NCBI RefSeq assembly: GCF_000719475.1
Contig: NZ_JOGO01000001.1
Span: 62,001 to 126,000, forward strand
Source: Streptomyces sp. NRRL F-5630
Lineage (GTDB): Bacteria > Actinomycetota > Actinomycetes > Streptomycetales > Streptomycetaceae
Direction: 5' to 3'
DNA length: 64,000 bases
Of this stretch, positions 39,701-48,453 are shown piece after piece (positions within the stretch are counted from its first letter, which is position 1; every line of letters starts with the position of its first letter). Below the pieces are notes generated by a model. It saw only the letters and a list, made by a program, of their open reading frames with translations. It was not told the DNA's origin and did not search any database. Made by a program: the position numbers and the translations under genes.

Positions 39701-42700
39701 GGTGGTGTCCAACCGCTGGTACTCGGCGCCGAGGCACCGCAGGAAGCCCGCCATCCGGGCGCCGGCCGGGCTGGGGGCGGGTCCGTCGAGGTCCTGGAGG
39801 CCGCGTACGGCCTGGAGGCCGCGCAGCCGGGCGCCGGGCCGGGCGCCGATGAGCCTGCGGACCAGGTGCAGGCGGGCGGTCCAGGGCCCGGGGTCGGCGG
39901 GATCGGGGCGGTCGAGGTCGGCGAGGTCGATCCAGCCGGCGATCACGCGGTGGCGTGCGAGAAGGTCGTCCGCGACGGCGTCGGCCTGGTCCTCGTCACC
40001 GAACTCCCCTGCCGCGCCCGGGGAATGCCCGTCGTGGACGAGGACAGGGACGAGAGTGCCGGGCGGCGCGGTGCGGGCGAGCGCGTCGGCGACGGCCCGG
40101 GTCGCCGTGCCGTGCAAACAGAAGACCAAGCCCTCGGCGGGTCCGCTTCCGTCGGTCGCCTCACCGGTGGGCAGCCATTCCCGGCGCAGCAGCGTGACGT
40201 CCTCGGCGCCCCGCCGGGCGGGCGGTGCGGCCGGGCCGGGCTCGGGGGCCGGTGCGGCGTCGGCCGGTTCGGCGGCCGGTGCGGGGGCGGTGGGCTCGGC
40301 GGCCGGTGCGGGGGCGGTGGGTTCCCGGGCCTCGTCCTCTTCGCGAATCCAGCACCGCATCCGGGCGAAGGGATACGTGGGCAGCGTGGTGACGCGTGGG
40401 GCGGCGCCGGGGTACAGCCGCGTCCAGTCCACGGGCCCGCCGGTGACCCAGTGCCCGGCGAGCGCGCGGAGGTCGGGGGCGGGGCCGTCCGGCAGCAGGC
40501 GCCCCTGGGGCCGACCGCCGTGAGGGGCCCGGCCGCGTATGGCGCCCCAAGCGTCCCGGCCGGAGGCGAACTCGGCGAGGAGGGCGGCGGCTTCCGCCGC
40601 GTCGGTGGCGACGAAGGCGAGGCGTTCGCGCAGTGGTTCGCGACCGGTCTGGAGCGTCCAGGCGATGTCGGCGAGCGGAGCGCGGTCCGGGCGGCGCAGC
40701 CAGGCGGAGAGACGGGAGGCGCTCTCCCGCAGACGCTGCTCGTCGTGGGCGGAGAGCACGAGCAGCCGGGGCGTTCCGGCGGCGTCCGTCTCCTCGGGCG
40801 CGGGGTCGGGGGCGCGGAACTCCTCCAGCACCACGTGGGCGATGGTGCCGCCGGCGCCGAAGGAGCTGATGCCCGCGCGGCGCGGGCGCGGGGTGCCGTC
40901 CGGGCCGGTCGGCCGCGGCCAGGGAGCGGCCGTGCGCTGGGCACGGAAGGGGACGGAGTCCCAGTCGATGTTCGGGTTGAGCTGGTCCACGTGCAGGGTC
41001 GGGGCCAGGGTGCCGTGTTCGAGCTGGAGCAGGCACTTGGTGAGCGCGGCGATACCGGCGGCGGCCTCGGCGTGCCCGATGGTGGACTTCACCGAACCGA
41101 TGGGCAGCGAGCCCACCGGTCGGTCGTCGCCGCCGAAGACACGGCTGAGCCCGTCGATCTCGACGGGGTCGCCGAGCGCGGTACCGGCGCCGTGCGCCTC
41201 CACATAGTCGATGTCGGCGGCCCGCAGTCCCGCGTCGGCGAGTGCCTGCCTGACCACCTCGCTCTGTGCCACCGGGGAGGGCACGATGTAGCCGTTGGTG
41301 CGCCCCGCGTGCACCATGGCCGTGCCCCGGACCACCGCGCGCACCCGGTCGCCGTCGGCCAGGGCCCGCGCCAGCGGCTTCAGCACCAGCACGCCCACCG
41401 CTTCGGCCGGAACGAAGCCGTCGCCGCCCTCGCCGAAGCTGCGGCAGCGCCGGGAGCTGGACGTCAGGGACATGAGCCGCTGCTGGATGAACTTGTTCGG
41501 GTGCAGGGAGAGGTTGACGGCACCGGCGAGCGCGATCTCGCAGTCCCCGGCGCGCAGGGCGCGCACCGCCAGGTGCAGGGCGGCCAGCGACGAGGAGCAC
41601 ATGGTGTCCACGGCGAGGCTGGGGCCGTGCAGGTCGAGGGCGTACGAGACCCGGTTGGCGTTGTTGCCGAGCGCGCCGCCGCTGTAGGCGGGGCGTCCGC
41701 GCAGGGTCTGCTCCACGCCGAAGAAGGCGTAGTCGGCGTACATGGCGCCCGCGTAGACGCCGACGCGGGACCGGTGCCGTTCACGCAACCGCTGCCGGGG
41801 ATGGGCCGCGTTCTCCAGGGCGGCCCAGGCCGTCTCCAGGAAGAGGCGTTCGTGGGGGTCCATGAGGGCGGCGTCCCGGGGGGTGATGCCGAACAGGAGC
41901 GGGTCGAAGCGATCGACGCCGTCGAGGAAGCCTCCGATCATGTCGCCCTGGGGCCAGCCGGGCCGGTGCCGCTCCGCGGGCAGCGCGGTCACGCAGTCGG
42001 TGCCGGATTCGAGGTTGGCCCAGAACGCCTCCAGGTCCGGGGCCTGCGGGTAGCGGCCGGCGACACCGATGACGGCTATCGCCCCGTCGTTCTCCCCGAC
42101 GGGAGCGGAGGCGGAGGCCGGTGCGGCGGCGGAGGGTGTGGGGGCCGGTGCGGGCGGTACGGGTACGGCGGCCAGGGCGGCGGACCGTGCGGGGGCCGGT
42201 GTGCGGCGCGGGGCGGCTCCGTGGCCGCGTACCGCGTCTTCGGCGACGTGGGCCATGTCGCCGTGCTCGAAGAACAGGGTCCGGCTGCCGACTCCCCAGT
42301 CCTCGGCGAGCAGCCGGTTGAGTTCGCCGATCTGGAGCGAGGTGAGTCCGTACTCCACGAAGGGTGTGTGGGCGTCGAGTTCGTCCCGGGGTATCCCGGA
42401 CACCTCCGCGTAGCGGTCCAGCAGGACGGTCTCCAGTGCCGCCACCTCCCGTGCCACATCCGGCGACGCCTCCGGTGTCGCGTCCGGCGCGGTGTCGGCG
42501 GCCGGTGCCGCCACCGGCGGCGGGGGCGCTTCGACGGGGGCGAAGGGGTACACCGGCAGCGCGACGCGGGCGCGCGGGGTGCGCCAGTACGTCTCCCAGG
42601 GCAGGTCGGCGCCCTCGGCCCACCACCGGGCGGCCTCGGCGGCGGTGGCGGGCGCGGGTCCGGGCCTCCCGGCACGGGAGGCCCGCCCGGTGTGGACGGC

Positions 42701-43042
42701 GGGCGCGGGGCTGCCCGTGAGGAAGGCGCCGAGCGCGGCGACGACACCGGTGAGGTCCGGCGCGACGACGGCCAGCCGGTGCGCCATGGGCACCCTGCCG
42801 GTCTGGGTGGTCCAGGCGACGTCCTCGATGGCGGGTGCCCGGCCCTCGCGCAGCAGTACCGCGAGCCGGTCGCGCAGTGCGCGGGCGGCACGGGCGAGCC
42901 GGTCGGGGTCCCCCGCCGACACGAGGACGACGCACGGCTCGGACGGTCCCGTCCGCGCGCCGGCGGCCGGTGTGGCCGCAGACGGGGCGGACGGGCCGTC
43001 GGCGGGCCCGGTGTCGAGGGCGCTGCGCTCCACAGGGTTCAT
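36764..43042 (-). CDS. trans-AT PKS, middle synthase (C-terminal half of an LnmI-like protein)
   Basis: 2,092 residues. Order: residues 1-180 a post-KS adaptor with no KS before it (TQTGRVPMAHRLAVVA ... LPVYPF); ACP 195-270 (YGLTSLQIGEL); KS 318-742 with DTMCSSS, HGAGT and KSTIGH; KR 950-1430 with TGGTRGIG and active Tyr in DYAAANA, lacking the LDD-type Asp and so possibly A-type; ACP 1465-1540 (LGVESVML, Glu for Asp before the Ser); KS 1600-2020 with DSACSSS, HGTAT and KANVGH; then a short Pro-rich tail. The N-terminus accepts from the KS0 at the end of the NRPS and the C-terminal KS hands on to DH-ACP-KR of the giant PKS. ATG at 43042. Confidence 0.93.
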   Translation of the reverse strand: MNPVERSALDTGPADGPSAPSAATPAAGARTGPSEPCVVLVSAGDPDRLARAARALRDRLAVLLREGRAPAIEDVAWTTQTGRVPMAHRLAVVAPDLTGVVAALGAFLTGSPAPAVHTGRASRAGRPGPAPATAAEAARWWAEGADLPWETYWRTPRARVALPVYPFAPVEAPPPPVAAPAADTAPDATPEASPDVAREVAALETVLLDRYAEVSGIPRDELDAHTPFVEYGLTSLQIGELNRLLAEDWGVGSRTLFFEHGDMAHVAEDAVRGHGAAPRRTPAPARSAALAAVPVPPAPAPTPSAAAPASASAPVGENDGAIAVIGVAGRYPQAPDLEAFWANLESGTDCVTALPAERHRPGWPQGDMIGGFLDGVDRFDPLLFGITPRDAALMDPHERLFLETAWAALENAAHPRQRLRERHRSRVGVYAGAMYADYAFFGVEQTLRGRPAYSGGALGNNANRVSYALDLHGPSLAVDTMCSSSLAALHLAVRALRAGDCEIALAGAVNLSLHPNKFIQQRLMSLTSSSRRCRSFGEGGDGFVPAEAVGVLVLKPLARALADGDRVRAVVRGTAMVHAGRTNGYIVPSPVAQSEVVRQALADAGLRAADIDYVEAHGAGTALGDPVEIDGLSRVFGGDDRPVGSLPIGSVKSTIGHAEAAAGIAALTKCLLQLEHGTLAPTLHVDQLNPNIDWDSVPFRAQRTAAPWPRPTGPDGTPRPRRAGISSFGAGGTIAHVVLEEFRAPDPAPEETDAAGTPRLLVLSAHDEQRLRESASRLSAWLRRPDRAPLADIAWTLQTGREPLRERLAFVATDAAEAAALLAEFASGRDAWGAIRGRAPHGGRPQGRLLPDGPAPDLRALAGHWVTGGPVDWTRLYPGAAPRVTTLPTYPFARMRCWIREEDEAREPTAPAPAAEPTAPAPAAEPADAAPAPEPGPAAPPARRGAEDVTLLRREWLPTGEATDGSGPAEGLVFCLHGTATRAVADALARTAPPGTLVPVLVHDGHSPGAAGEFGDEDQADAVADDLLARHRVIAGWIDLADLDRPDPADPGPWTARLHLVRRLIGARPGARLRGLQAVRGLQDLDGPAPSPAGARMAGFLRCLGAEYQRLDTTVLDTDLPSAAPERLAASLWGEWRRPGARAEICHRHGLRYEPVLRPTLARHTPLVADPARAYVVTGGTRGIGARIAAHLVERGARALAVLGGRALPPRERWDVPGALGADEAEAVAGVRRLERLGARVLVHTGPLTDRAALGAFLERVRSELGPLGGVVHCAGGLGGGRPAFVAKDTATVRATFAPKADGLETLASLCEGDRPDFFVAFSSACALVPRLATGVTDYAAANAASDLLLGHRVRTGGAHFRSIAWPMWTESGSARGKENVCAPVGLDTVDDATGLRVLEQVIAMPWGGTVLPALPLDASFDAESLLDTRAGAKAATPPEPEQAPVTRPVPAPVTEPVPAPVPVPVPGPAEGGDPGWLVRLVCAVLGTPETDLDTTADFTDLGVESVMLGELLERIEEAVGEHLPPSLLLEHPSVRQLHDHLTSLGLAPQPAPAAPEVPRPPAPATAPAPATAPAPAAPPTPAAVPSTAPVEGPRPADPRTEGKVAVIGMAGRFPGAPDVATFWNNLLEGRCAVTEVPAERWDTATHYRPAHELGRTNGKWGGFLERIDHFDPEPFQLTDDEATVLDPGIRLFLEATGDCLADAGYRGEELRGRDVGVFVGGRISSYPLRAPLRPDVLQSDQNFLAAQVAHRFDFRGPNLVVDSACSSSLVSVQLACRSVLAGEAELALAGGVEILLDERPYLEFGAARVLSPTGRCRPFDERADGIVPGEGCGAVLLKPLAAALRDGDRVHAVIEAVAVNNDGHTMGATTPNPAAQTAVVRKALAAAGRRAGEIGLVEAHGTATKIGDPMELKALTDAFAGAEEPYGRCAIGSLKANVGHLLCAAGVAGLIKVALSLEHAVVPPTLGCETPNPRFDFAHSPFRPVTTAEPWTEPPGRRVAGISSFGLGGTNAHLIASALDPAGRPAGVPVRAPLPAPVRTPRRLWLERPAGTGAAAPRPAAVPRAVPASPPDSLPSPSRAAILDLRFVTPR

Positions 43043-43178
43043 GCCGTCTCACTCCAGGGGTCTCGGCCTCGGCTCGCTCCGGAGCCGTCCGGGCGCGGCA
43101 CCTGCCCCGGCATCCCGGGGGCGGTACGCCGCTGTCCGTCGCGGACCGTTCCGGCGATTGCTGGGTGTGTCCGCTGAT

Positions 43179-45458
43179 TCATGGGCGCCCGTCAGCGGGT
43201 ACGGGGGCCCTCGCGGTCAGCAGTTCCGCTGCGTTCGTCAGGAGGTGCGCCGCGAGGGCGCCCGGGGTGCGGGCGGTCCACGCGGCCAGGGCGGTACCGG
43301 CCGCCGCCCTGTTGAAGCAGATCGCTTCCGGGTCGCACCGGAGCTGGTGGTCCACAGGCCGCAGCGGTTCGCCCGCCGGGGTGCGGCGCGCGGTCTCCCG
43401 TACGTACCAGCGGAAGACGTCGGCCGTGAGCGGGCGGTCGTCGGCCCGGGAGCCCGGTGGCGGCGGGGCGGGCCCGCCCAGGAGGTGTTCCTCGATGTGC
43501 CGGCGCCGGGGTGCGGGGATGTCGGCGAAGTAGCGGTGCTCGCACAGCAGCCGGTGCAGCAGGCCGGACCGGGCGGGGAACAGCGTGCCCCGGCGCACGA
43601 CCCGCCCGGGGACGCCGAGGGCCGCGTGCCGTTCGGTGGGCGCCCAGGTGACGTCGTCCTCACCGGCCCGCGCGAGGGTGTCCTTGAGGGAGGGGGCGAG
43701 CCGCGCCTCGGGGGCGCAGGCGGTGAGCGAGGTGGACACGAGGAAGGCGGCGCCGAGCGCGAAGGCGGTGGCGGCCTGCTCGGGGGTGCCGACGACTCCG
43801 CACAGGCCCACGTGCACGGGCTCCGTCCCGGGGGCGCGGGCGGCGAGCGCGGCGACGGCGGGGAGCAACTGGTAGGCGTCGGCGCCGTCCTCGTGCCATC
43901 CGCCCGGGTCCTGGACGGCGAGGTCGGAGGCGACGGGCAGTTCGCGGGCGGCGTCGGCCTCGTCCTCCGTCAGCGCCCCGGTGCGGACGAGTCCGGCGAG
44001 CAGCGAGGGGGCGGGCGGGCGCAGGAAGGCGGCGGCCTGCCCGGGTCCGGTGACGCGGGCGAGGACGTGCCGGACGGCGACGGGGGTACCGGCGGGGCCG
44101 CGGTGGGCGCCGGTGAAACGGAAGCGGACGAGTGCCGCGTCAGGTCCGTGCGGGTGGTCGGCCTCGACGTGCCGTACGTCGTGGGCGAGCAGCGCGGTGA
44201 CCCGCGTGTCCGCCTCCGGTCCGGGGCGCAGTCCGCTCCCCCAGCCGCTCCGGGCCGCCTCACCGAGGGAGGCGGGGTCCGGGGCGCCGGGGGACGGGTC
44301 GGTGAAGGCCATGAGCCCGGCCGCGCGGGCGGCCCGGCAGACCTCGTCGCCCGCCGCCCCGTCACCGGTCCCGGACACGACCCAGGCGGAGTCGGTCGCG
44401 TACCGCTCCCGGAACCGTGCCGCGCCGAGCCGTTCCCTGGTCACCCGGGGGCGGCGAGGCGCGCTCCGGGCCGTCGTCGCGCGGGTCCCTGGCTCCGGCG
44501 GGCCGCTCGCCGGCCGGGGCCCGGTGTCGTGGCCCTCCCGCGCCGCCGGGGGCGCTTCGGGGCGGGTGCCGGGCCGGGCGGGTCCTTCACCGGTGTCCGG
44601 GGTCGCGGGCGGGCCCGGGAGTTCGGCGCGGGCGGTCGCCCACAGCTTGGTGAGGACGCTCCCGGGGCCCAGCTCGACCAGCTCCGTGACGCCTTGTGCG
44701 ACGAGGTGGGCCAGGCTGTCCCACCACCGCACCCCCTGGCACATGTGCTCGCGCAGCCGCAGCGCGATGCGGTCCGCCCGGTGGGGGCGGGCGGTGACAT
44801 TGGAGAGGACGGGGACGCGCGGCTCGTGGAAGGTGACGGTGTCGAGGACGGCACCGAGTTCGTCGGCGGCCTCGGCCATGTAGCGGGAATGGGCGGCGAC
44901 GCTGATGTGCAGCAGCACGCACTTGCCCGCGCCCTCCCGGCGGAGCACGGGCGCGAGGGCGCGCACGGAGTCCTCGGGGCCCGAGAGGACGGTCTGCCGG
45001 GGCGAGTTGTGGTTGGCCACGTCGATGTCGTCCGCCCCTTCGCGGCGCATCACCTCCCGCAGCCGTTCGACGCCGAGTCCGACGACCGCGAGCATCGCGC
45101 CGCCGCTCGCCCGGCCCATGATCTCGGCGCGGGCCACGACGAGACGCAGCCCGGTCTCGAAGTCGAGGGCGCCGGAGGCGTAGAGGGCGGTGTACTCGCC
45201 GAGGCTGTGCCCGATCATGCAGTGGGGCTGCGGTTCACGGGCGGCGCGGTCGAGGTAGGTCAGCGCGCCGATGGTGTAGAGGACCGGCTGGAGTACCCGG
45301 GTGTCGCGCAACGCGGCCTGATCGGCGCAGAGTTCGCGTACGGACCGGCCCAGTACGGCGTCCGCGCGCGCGAGCGTCGCGGAGTGGCGGTCGAAGAGCC
45401 CGGCCCCCATGTCCTTGCGCTGGGAGCCCTGGCCGGGGAAGGCCCAGACGACTGTCAT
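43179..45458 (-). CDS. second AT-ER didomain protein, ER half probably inactive
   Basis: 759 residues, clearly homologous to 31740-34082. The AT half is intact: FPGQGSQ, GHSLGEY, Arg in VARAEIMG. However, the motif read as GAFHSR in the paralogue is VAAHSRYM here. The ER half keeps only landmarks (LAHDVRHVEA, RRGTLFPARSGLLHRL). The FMN/active segment ADFVVTGSVNQ of the paralogue has become AAFLVSTSLTA, and ACGGLGTPEA has become LCGVVGTPEQA. So it probably acts as an acyltransferase or acyl hydrolase with a vestigial ER. It lies in the HMGS-2/ECH operon, 46 bp after the ECH gene, and precedes the middle PKS. Confidence 0.85.
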   Translation of the reverse strand: MTVVWAFPGQGSQRKDMGAGLFDRHSATLARADAVLGRSVRELCADQAALRDTRVLQPVLYTIGALTYLDRAAREPQPHCMIGHSLGEYTALYASGALDFETGLRLVVARAEIMGRASGGAMLAVVGLGVERLREVMRREGADDIDVANHNSPRQTVLSGPEDSVRALAPVLRREGAGKCVLLHISVAAHSRYMAEAADELGAVLDTVTFHEPRVPVLSNVTARPHRADRIALRLREHMCQGVRWWDSLAHLVAQGVTELVELGPGSVLTKLWATARAELPGPPATPDTGEGPARPGTRPEAPPAAREGHDTGPRPASGPPEPGTRATTARSAPRRPRVTRERLGAARFRERYATDSAWVVSGTGDGAAGDEVCRAARAAGLMAFTDPSPGAPDPASLGEAARSGWGSGLRPGPEADTRVTALLAHDVRHVEADHPHGPDAALVRFRFTGAHRGPAGTPVAVRHVLARVTGPGQAAAFLRPPAPSLLAGLVRTGALTEDEADAARELPVASDLAVQDPGGWHEDGADAYQLLPAVAALAARAPGTEPVHVGLCGVVGTPEQAATAFALGAAFLVSTSLTACAPEARLAPSLKDTLARAGEDDVTWAPTERHAALGVPGRVVRRGTLFPARSGLLHRLLCEHRYFADIPAPRRRHIEEHLLGGPAPPPPGSRADDRPLTADVFRWYVRETARRTPAGEPLRPVDHQLRCDPEAICFNRAAAGTALAAWTARTPGALAAHLLTNAAELLTARAPVPADGRP

Positions 45459-45504
45459 CGGCGGTCTCCCGCGTGCTCCGTCCGGCGGGGCGCGGGCCCG
45501 GCGC

Positions 45505-46293
45505 TCATCGCTCCCACGGGTAGCGCCCTTCGGCGGCGAACCGTGCCATGCCCTCGTGGACGCCGCGCGCCGAGGCGAGCCGGGCGAACGCGTCGAGCGC
45601 GCGGCGTTCGGTCTCGGCGGTGACGGGATGGAGAGCGGACAGGTAGCCCTTGGCCTCCCCGATCATGCGGGCGTCGATCTTGGCGAGCCGGGACAGCAGC
45701 CGACGGATCAACGGCTCGGCGTCGGGCGAGATCTCGTCGGCGAGTCCCCGGTCCGCCGCCTCCCGTGCGGTGAGGGGCAGGGTGGTGAGTGTCATGGTGG
45801 CGGCGGTGCGGTGGCCGGTGCGGCGGACGAGGAAGGGGAGGACGCTGCACGGCAGCAGCCCCCACAGGGCCTCGGGGAGGCTGAACACGCCGCGTTCGGT
45901 GGTGTGGACGAGGTCGCAGGCGGCGGCGAGTCCCACCCCGCCGCCGGACACCCGCCCGTCCACGCAGGCGAGGGTCAGCCTCGGTACTTCGGTGAGGCGC
46001 CGCAGCAGCCCGAAGAACGCGGCCCCGTGGGGATCGGCCGCGTCCGCCCCCGGGGCGGCTCCCGGTCCGGTGGCGCCCGCCGCCTCGGCCATGTCCATCC
46101 CGTTGCAGAACACCCCTCCGGGCGCGTCGAGCACGACCAGCCGGCAGGAGCCGGACTCCTCCGCGGTGTCCAGGGCCTCGTGCAGGTCCGCGATCAGCGC
46201 GGAGCCGATGGTGTTGCCGCGTTCGGGCCGGCTCAGGGTGATCCGCAGGACGGTGGGGTCCTGGTACCGGACCCGGACGGTGCCGTGGCTCAT
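45505..46293 (-). CDS. enoyl-CoA hydratase homologue of beta-branching cassette (ECH1-like)
   Basis: A 262-residue crotonase-fold protein. Oxyanion-hole segments FCNGMDMAEAAG (about residue 62) and DGRVSGGGVGLAAACD (about 115) are present, and the C-terminal half contains ALWGLLPCSVLPFLVRR as in PksH/MupJ/LnmF-type dehydrating ECH1. It dehydrates the HMG-ACP-like intermediate; the ECH domain embedded in the giant PKS could then decarboxylate it. It starts 7 bp after the HMGS-2 stop, so it pairs with HMGS-2. Confidence 0.88.
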   Translation of the reverse strand: MSHGTVRVRYQDPTVLRITLSRPERGNTIGSALIADLHEALDTAEESGSCRLVVLDAPGGVFCNGMDMAEAAGATGPGAAPGADAADPHGAAFFGLLRRLTEVPRLTLACVDGRVSGGGVGLAAACDLVHTTERGVFSLPEALWGLLPCSVLPFLVRRTGHRTAATMTLTTLPLTAREAADRGLADEISPDAEPLIRRLLSRLAKIDARMIGEAKGYLSALHPVTAETERRALDAFARLASARGVHEGMARFAAEGRYPWER

Positions 46294-46300
46294 CGGTCGG

Positions 46301-47533
46301 TCAGCTCCAGGAGTAGAGGCGGTGGAAGTTCTCGATGCGGTCGAGCCTCAGCAGCCCGGCCCCCTCGAACAGTTCGCCGTACAGGTCCGCGTACGGCTTG
46401 GTGTCCACGTCGAGGTCGCGTACGCCGAAGGCGCGGTCGCCGCCGAGTTCGGTGACGGCGTCGTACTCCCCCATCGTCAGCGCCCGCCGGGCGTCGAGCG
46501 CGGCACCGATCCCCATCCGGCCGACCGTGCGCGGGGCCTCCTCGCCGAGGATCCCGCTGAAGAACTCGGAGCCGCACCCGGAGCCGTAGGAGAACAGCCC
46601 GATCCGGCAGGGGGTACGGGGGTCACCGTGGTCGAGGAGGGAGCACAGGGCGAGGTAGAGCGAGGCGGAGAAGAGATTGCCGACGAGGGAGCCGTAGTGC
46701 AGGCTGGGCGCGACCCGGCGCTCGAAGTCCTCGGCCGCCTGGGCCGGACGCCATCCCTTCTGGCCGCGCAGCAGTTTGCGGTGCGCGCCCTTGACCATGC
46801 CGGCGAACGGCGTGTGCAGGACGAGGTGCGCGAAGCTGCTCACCACGTCGGCGCCGGCGACGCGTTCGCGGTAGGCGGCGAAGCTGCGCTCCAGGCACGT
46901 CATGTACGACAGCAGGGAGACGTCGGAGTCCACGTAGTCGAGGTCCGGACGGGGCCGCAGGGTGTCCATCACCTCGAAGGTGTGCAGGCCGCTGGCCCCG
47001 GGATCGATCTCCAGCACGCGCGGGTCGCGGCTGACGAGGAGGGCGACGGCGCCCGCGCCCTCCGAGGGCTCCCAGTAGGTGCCGCGCGCCGCCGCGCTCG
47101 GCGCGTCGGCCGCGATCACCAGCGCCTTCGCGTGCTCGACGGGAGAGGACCCGATGATGCCGGCCGCGGTCTGGAGGGCGGCCGTGCCGCCGTAGCAGGC
47201 GTGTTTGACCTCGAAGGAGCGGCAGCGGGGGCTGAGGCCGAGATGGTGGTGGATGTACGTGGAGAGGGGTTTGCCGAGGTCGAGGCCCGACTCGGTGCCG
47301 ACGACGAGGAGTTCGATGGCGTCGCGCTCCTCGGCGGTGAGCCGGTCGAGGAGGGGTTTCGCCGCGTTGACGGCGTTGGTGACCGCGTCCTCGCAGGGCA
47401 GGTTGACCGACTTCCGGCGCATCATGAGGTTGTCGAACCGGGACATGTCCAGGTCCCGGCCCCGGAAGAGCTCCGCCACGTCGAAACAGGCGCGCGCCAC
47501 GTAGGCGTTGATCGCCTCGACGCCTACGGCCAT
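46301..47533 (-). CDS. second HMG-CoA synthase-like beta-branching enzyme (HMGS-2)
   Basis: A 410-residue HMGS with all catalytic residues: Glu in VVGTESGLDLG, Cys in VKHACYGGTAAL, His in LVLHTPFAGM, and YGSGCGSEFFSG. It is collinear with HMGS-1 at 1194-2429 but clearly divergent, for example MKQACYAAT versus VKHACYGGT at the nucleophile. It is the first gene of a leftward operon (HMGS-2, ECH1, AT-ER 2, middle PKS), with operator site D 76 bp upstream of its ATG. Two HMGS enzymes in one cluster are known from myxovirescin (TaC/TaF), where they install different branches. Confidence 0.93.
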   Translation of the reverse strand: MAVGVEAINAYVARACFDVAELFRGRDLDMSRFDNLMMRRKSVNLPCEDAVTNAVNAAKPLLDRLTAEERDAIELLVVGTESGLDLGKPLSTYIHHHLGLSPRCRSFEVKHACYGGTAALQTAAGIIGSSPVEHAKALVIAADAPSAAARGTYWEPSEGAGAVALLVSRDPRVLEIDPGASGLHTFEVMDTLRPRPDLDYVDSDVSLLSYMTCLERSFAAYRERVAGADVVSSFAHLVLHTPFAGMVKGAHRKLLRGQKGWRPAQAAEDFERRVAPSLHYGSLVGNLFSASLYLALCSLLDHGDPRTPCRIGLFSYGSGCGSEFFSGILGEEAPRTVGRMGIGAALDARRALTMGEYDAVTELGGDRAFGVRDLDVDTKPYADLYGELFEGAGLLRLDRIENFHRLYSWS

Positions 47534-47608
47534 GGGTCGCTCCCGCGCTCGGGGGCCCGCCACCGGGCCCCGGCTCTCCTGGTTGTAACCGCCGGAGGCC
47601 TCGCGGAT

Positions 47609-47626
47609 CTGCTCACTTTTGCACGG
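47609..47626. promoter_or_regulatory. palindromic operator site D (one half degenerate)
   Basis: CTGCTCACTTTTGCACGG: the left half CTGCTCA is perfect and the right half keeps 4 of 7 consensus bases. It sits in the divergent gap 47534-47707, 76 bp from HMGS-2 and 82 bp from the phosphopantetheinyl transferase start, the same distances as at the other sites. Confidence 0.55.
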
Positions 47627-47707
47627 CGGGGCCGTTTGCCGGGCCGCAGGATCGGCCCTCGCCCCCGGAGGGACCGGCGGCGGCGCACCGCCAGCGAGGA
47701 GACCGCC

Positions 47708-48448
47708 GTGCACGAGGGGCCGCCGCCACCGTCCCGCCTCCCCCTGCACCACGCGGTGACCGGCACTCCCCTCGCGCGCGTCTGGTCCGCCGCCCCGGAC
47801 GGCTACGGTGACGACGCGCTGCTCTCGGCGGAGGAGCGCCGCCGCTCCGCCGCCTTCCACCGCGAGCCCGACCGCCGCCTCCACCTCGCGGCCCGCACCC
47901 TGCTGCGGACCGCGCTCAGCCGCTGCGTGCCCGAAGTGCCCCCGGCGGTATGGCGTTTCACGACGGGGCCGTACGGCCGCCCCGAGCTGGCCGGGCCGCC
48001 TACGGTGCCCCGGCTGCGCTTCAGCGTGGCCCACGCCCCGGGCCGGGCCGTCTGCCTGGTCTGTCCTGATCTGGACTGCGGTATCGACGTGGAGACCCTC
48101 GGCCGCTCGGTGGACCCGCTGCGGGTGGCGCGCGCGATGTTCCATCCCCGGGAGGCCGCCCGGGTGCGGGACGCGCCGCCCGAAGAGCGCGGCGGCGTGT
48201 TCCTGCGCCACTGGACGCTGAAGGAGGCGTACGGCAAGGCGCGCGGCCTCGGCTTCCACCTGCCCCCGGACTCCTACGCCTTCTCGCCCGACGCGTCCGG
48301 CGGGCCCCGGCTCACGGCTGCCGACGACGACGGCTCGCTGTGGCAGTTCGCCCAGTGGCCGCTGGCGGACCGGCATCTCGTCGCGGTGGCGCTGCGGCGG
48401 GGCCACGGGCCGGACGTGACGGTGGTCCGGCACCCCGGCCCGCCGTGA
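47708..48448 (+). CDS. Sfp-type 4'-phosphopantetheinyl transferase
   Basis: 246 residues. Family motifs in order: LRFSVAHAPGRAVCLV (P1/P2 region), DCGIDVETLG with the Mg-binding Asp and Glu, and the long signature FLRHWTLKEAYGKARGLG. It converts the apo carrier domains of this cluster (about nine in-line ACP/PCP plus free carriers) to holo form. Start GTG at 47708, preceded by GCGAGGAG. It converges on the type II thioesterase with only 5 bp between the stops. It diverges from HMGS-2 across operator D. Confidence 0.92.
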   Translation: MHEGPPPPSRLPLHHAVTGTPLARVWSAAPDGYGDDALLSAEERRRSAAFHREPDRRLHLAARTLLRTALSRCVPEVPPAVWRFTTGPYGRPELAGPPTVPRLRFSVAHAPGRAVCLVCPDLDCGIDVETLGRSVDPLRVARAMFHPREAARVRDAPPEERGGVFLRHWTLKEAYGKARGLGFHLPPDSYAFSPDASGGPRLTAADDDGSLWQFAQWPLADRHLVAVALRRGHGPDVTVVRHPGPP

Positions 48449-48453
48449 CCGGG

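Noticed and set aside
43043..43178. Search for a further copy of the CTGCTCA-N4-TGAGCAG operator in the gap before the middle PKS.
   Set aside because: No match better than a single half-site; the PKS is most likely read from the HMGS-2 promoter.
45650..47707. Plus-strand reading frame extending the phosphopantetheinyl transferase upstream by about 690 codons.
   Set aside because: It would run antisense through ECH and HMGS-2. The GTG at 47708 has a good ribosome site and gives the normal family length.
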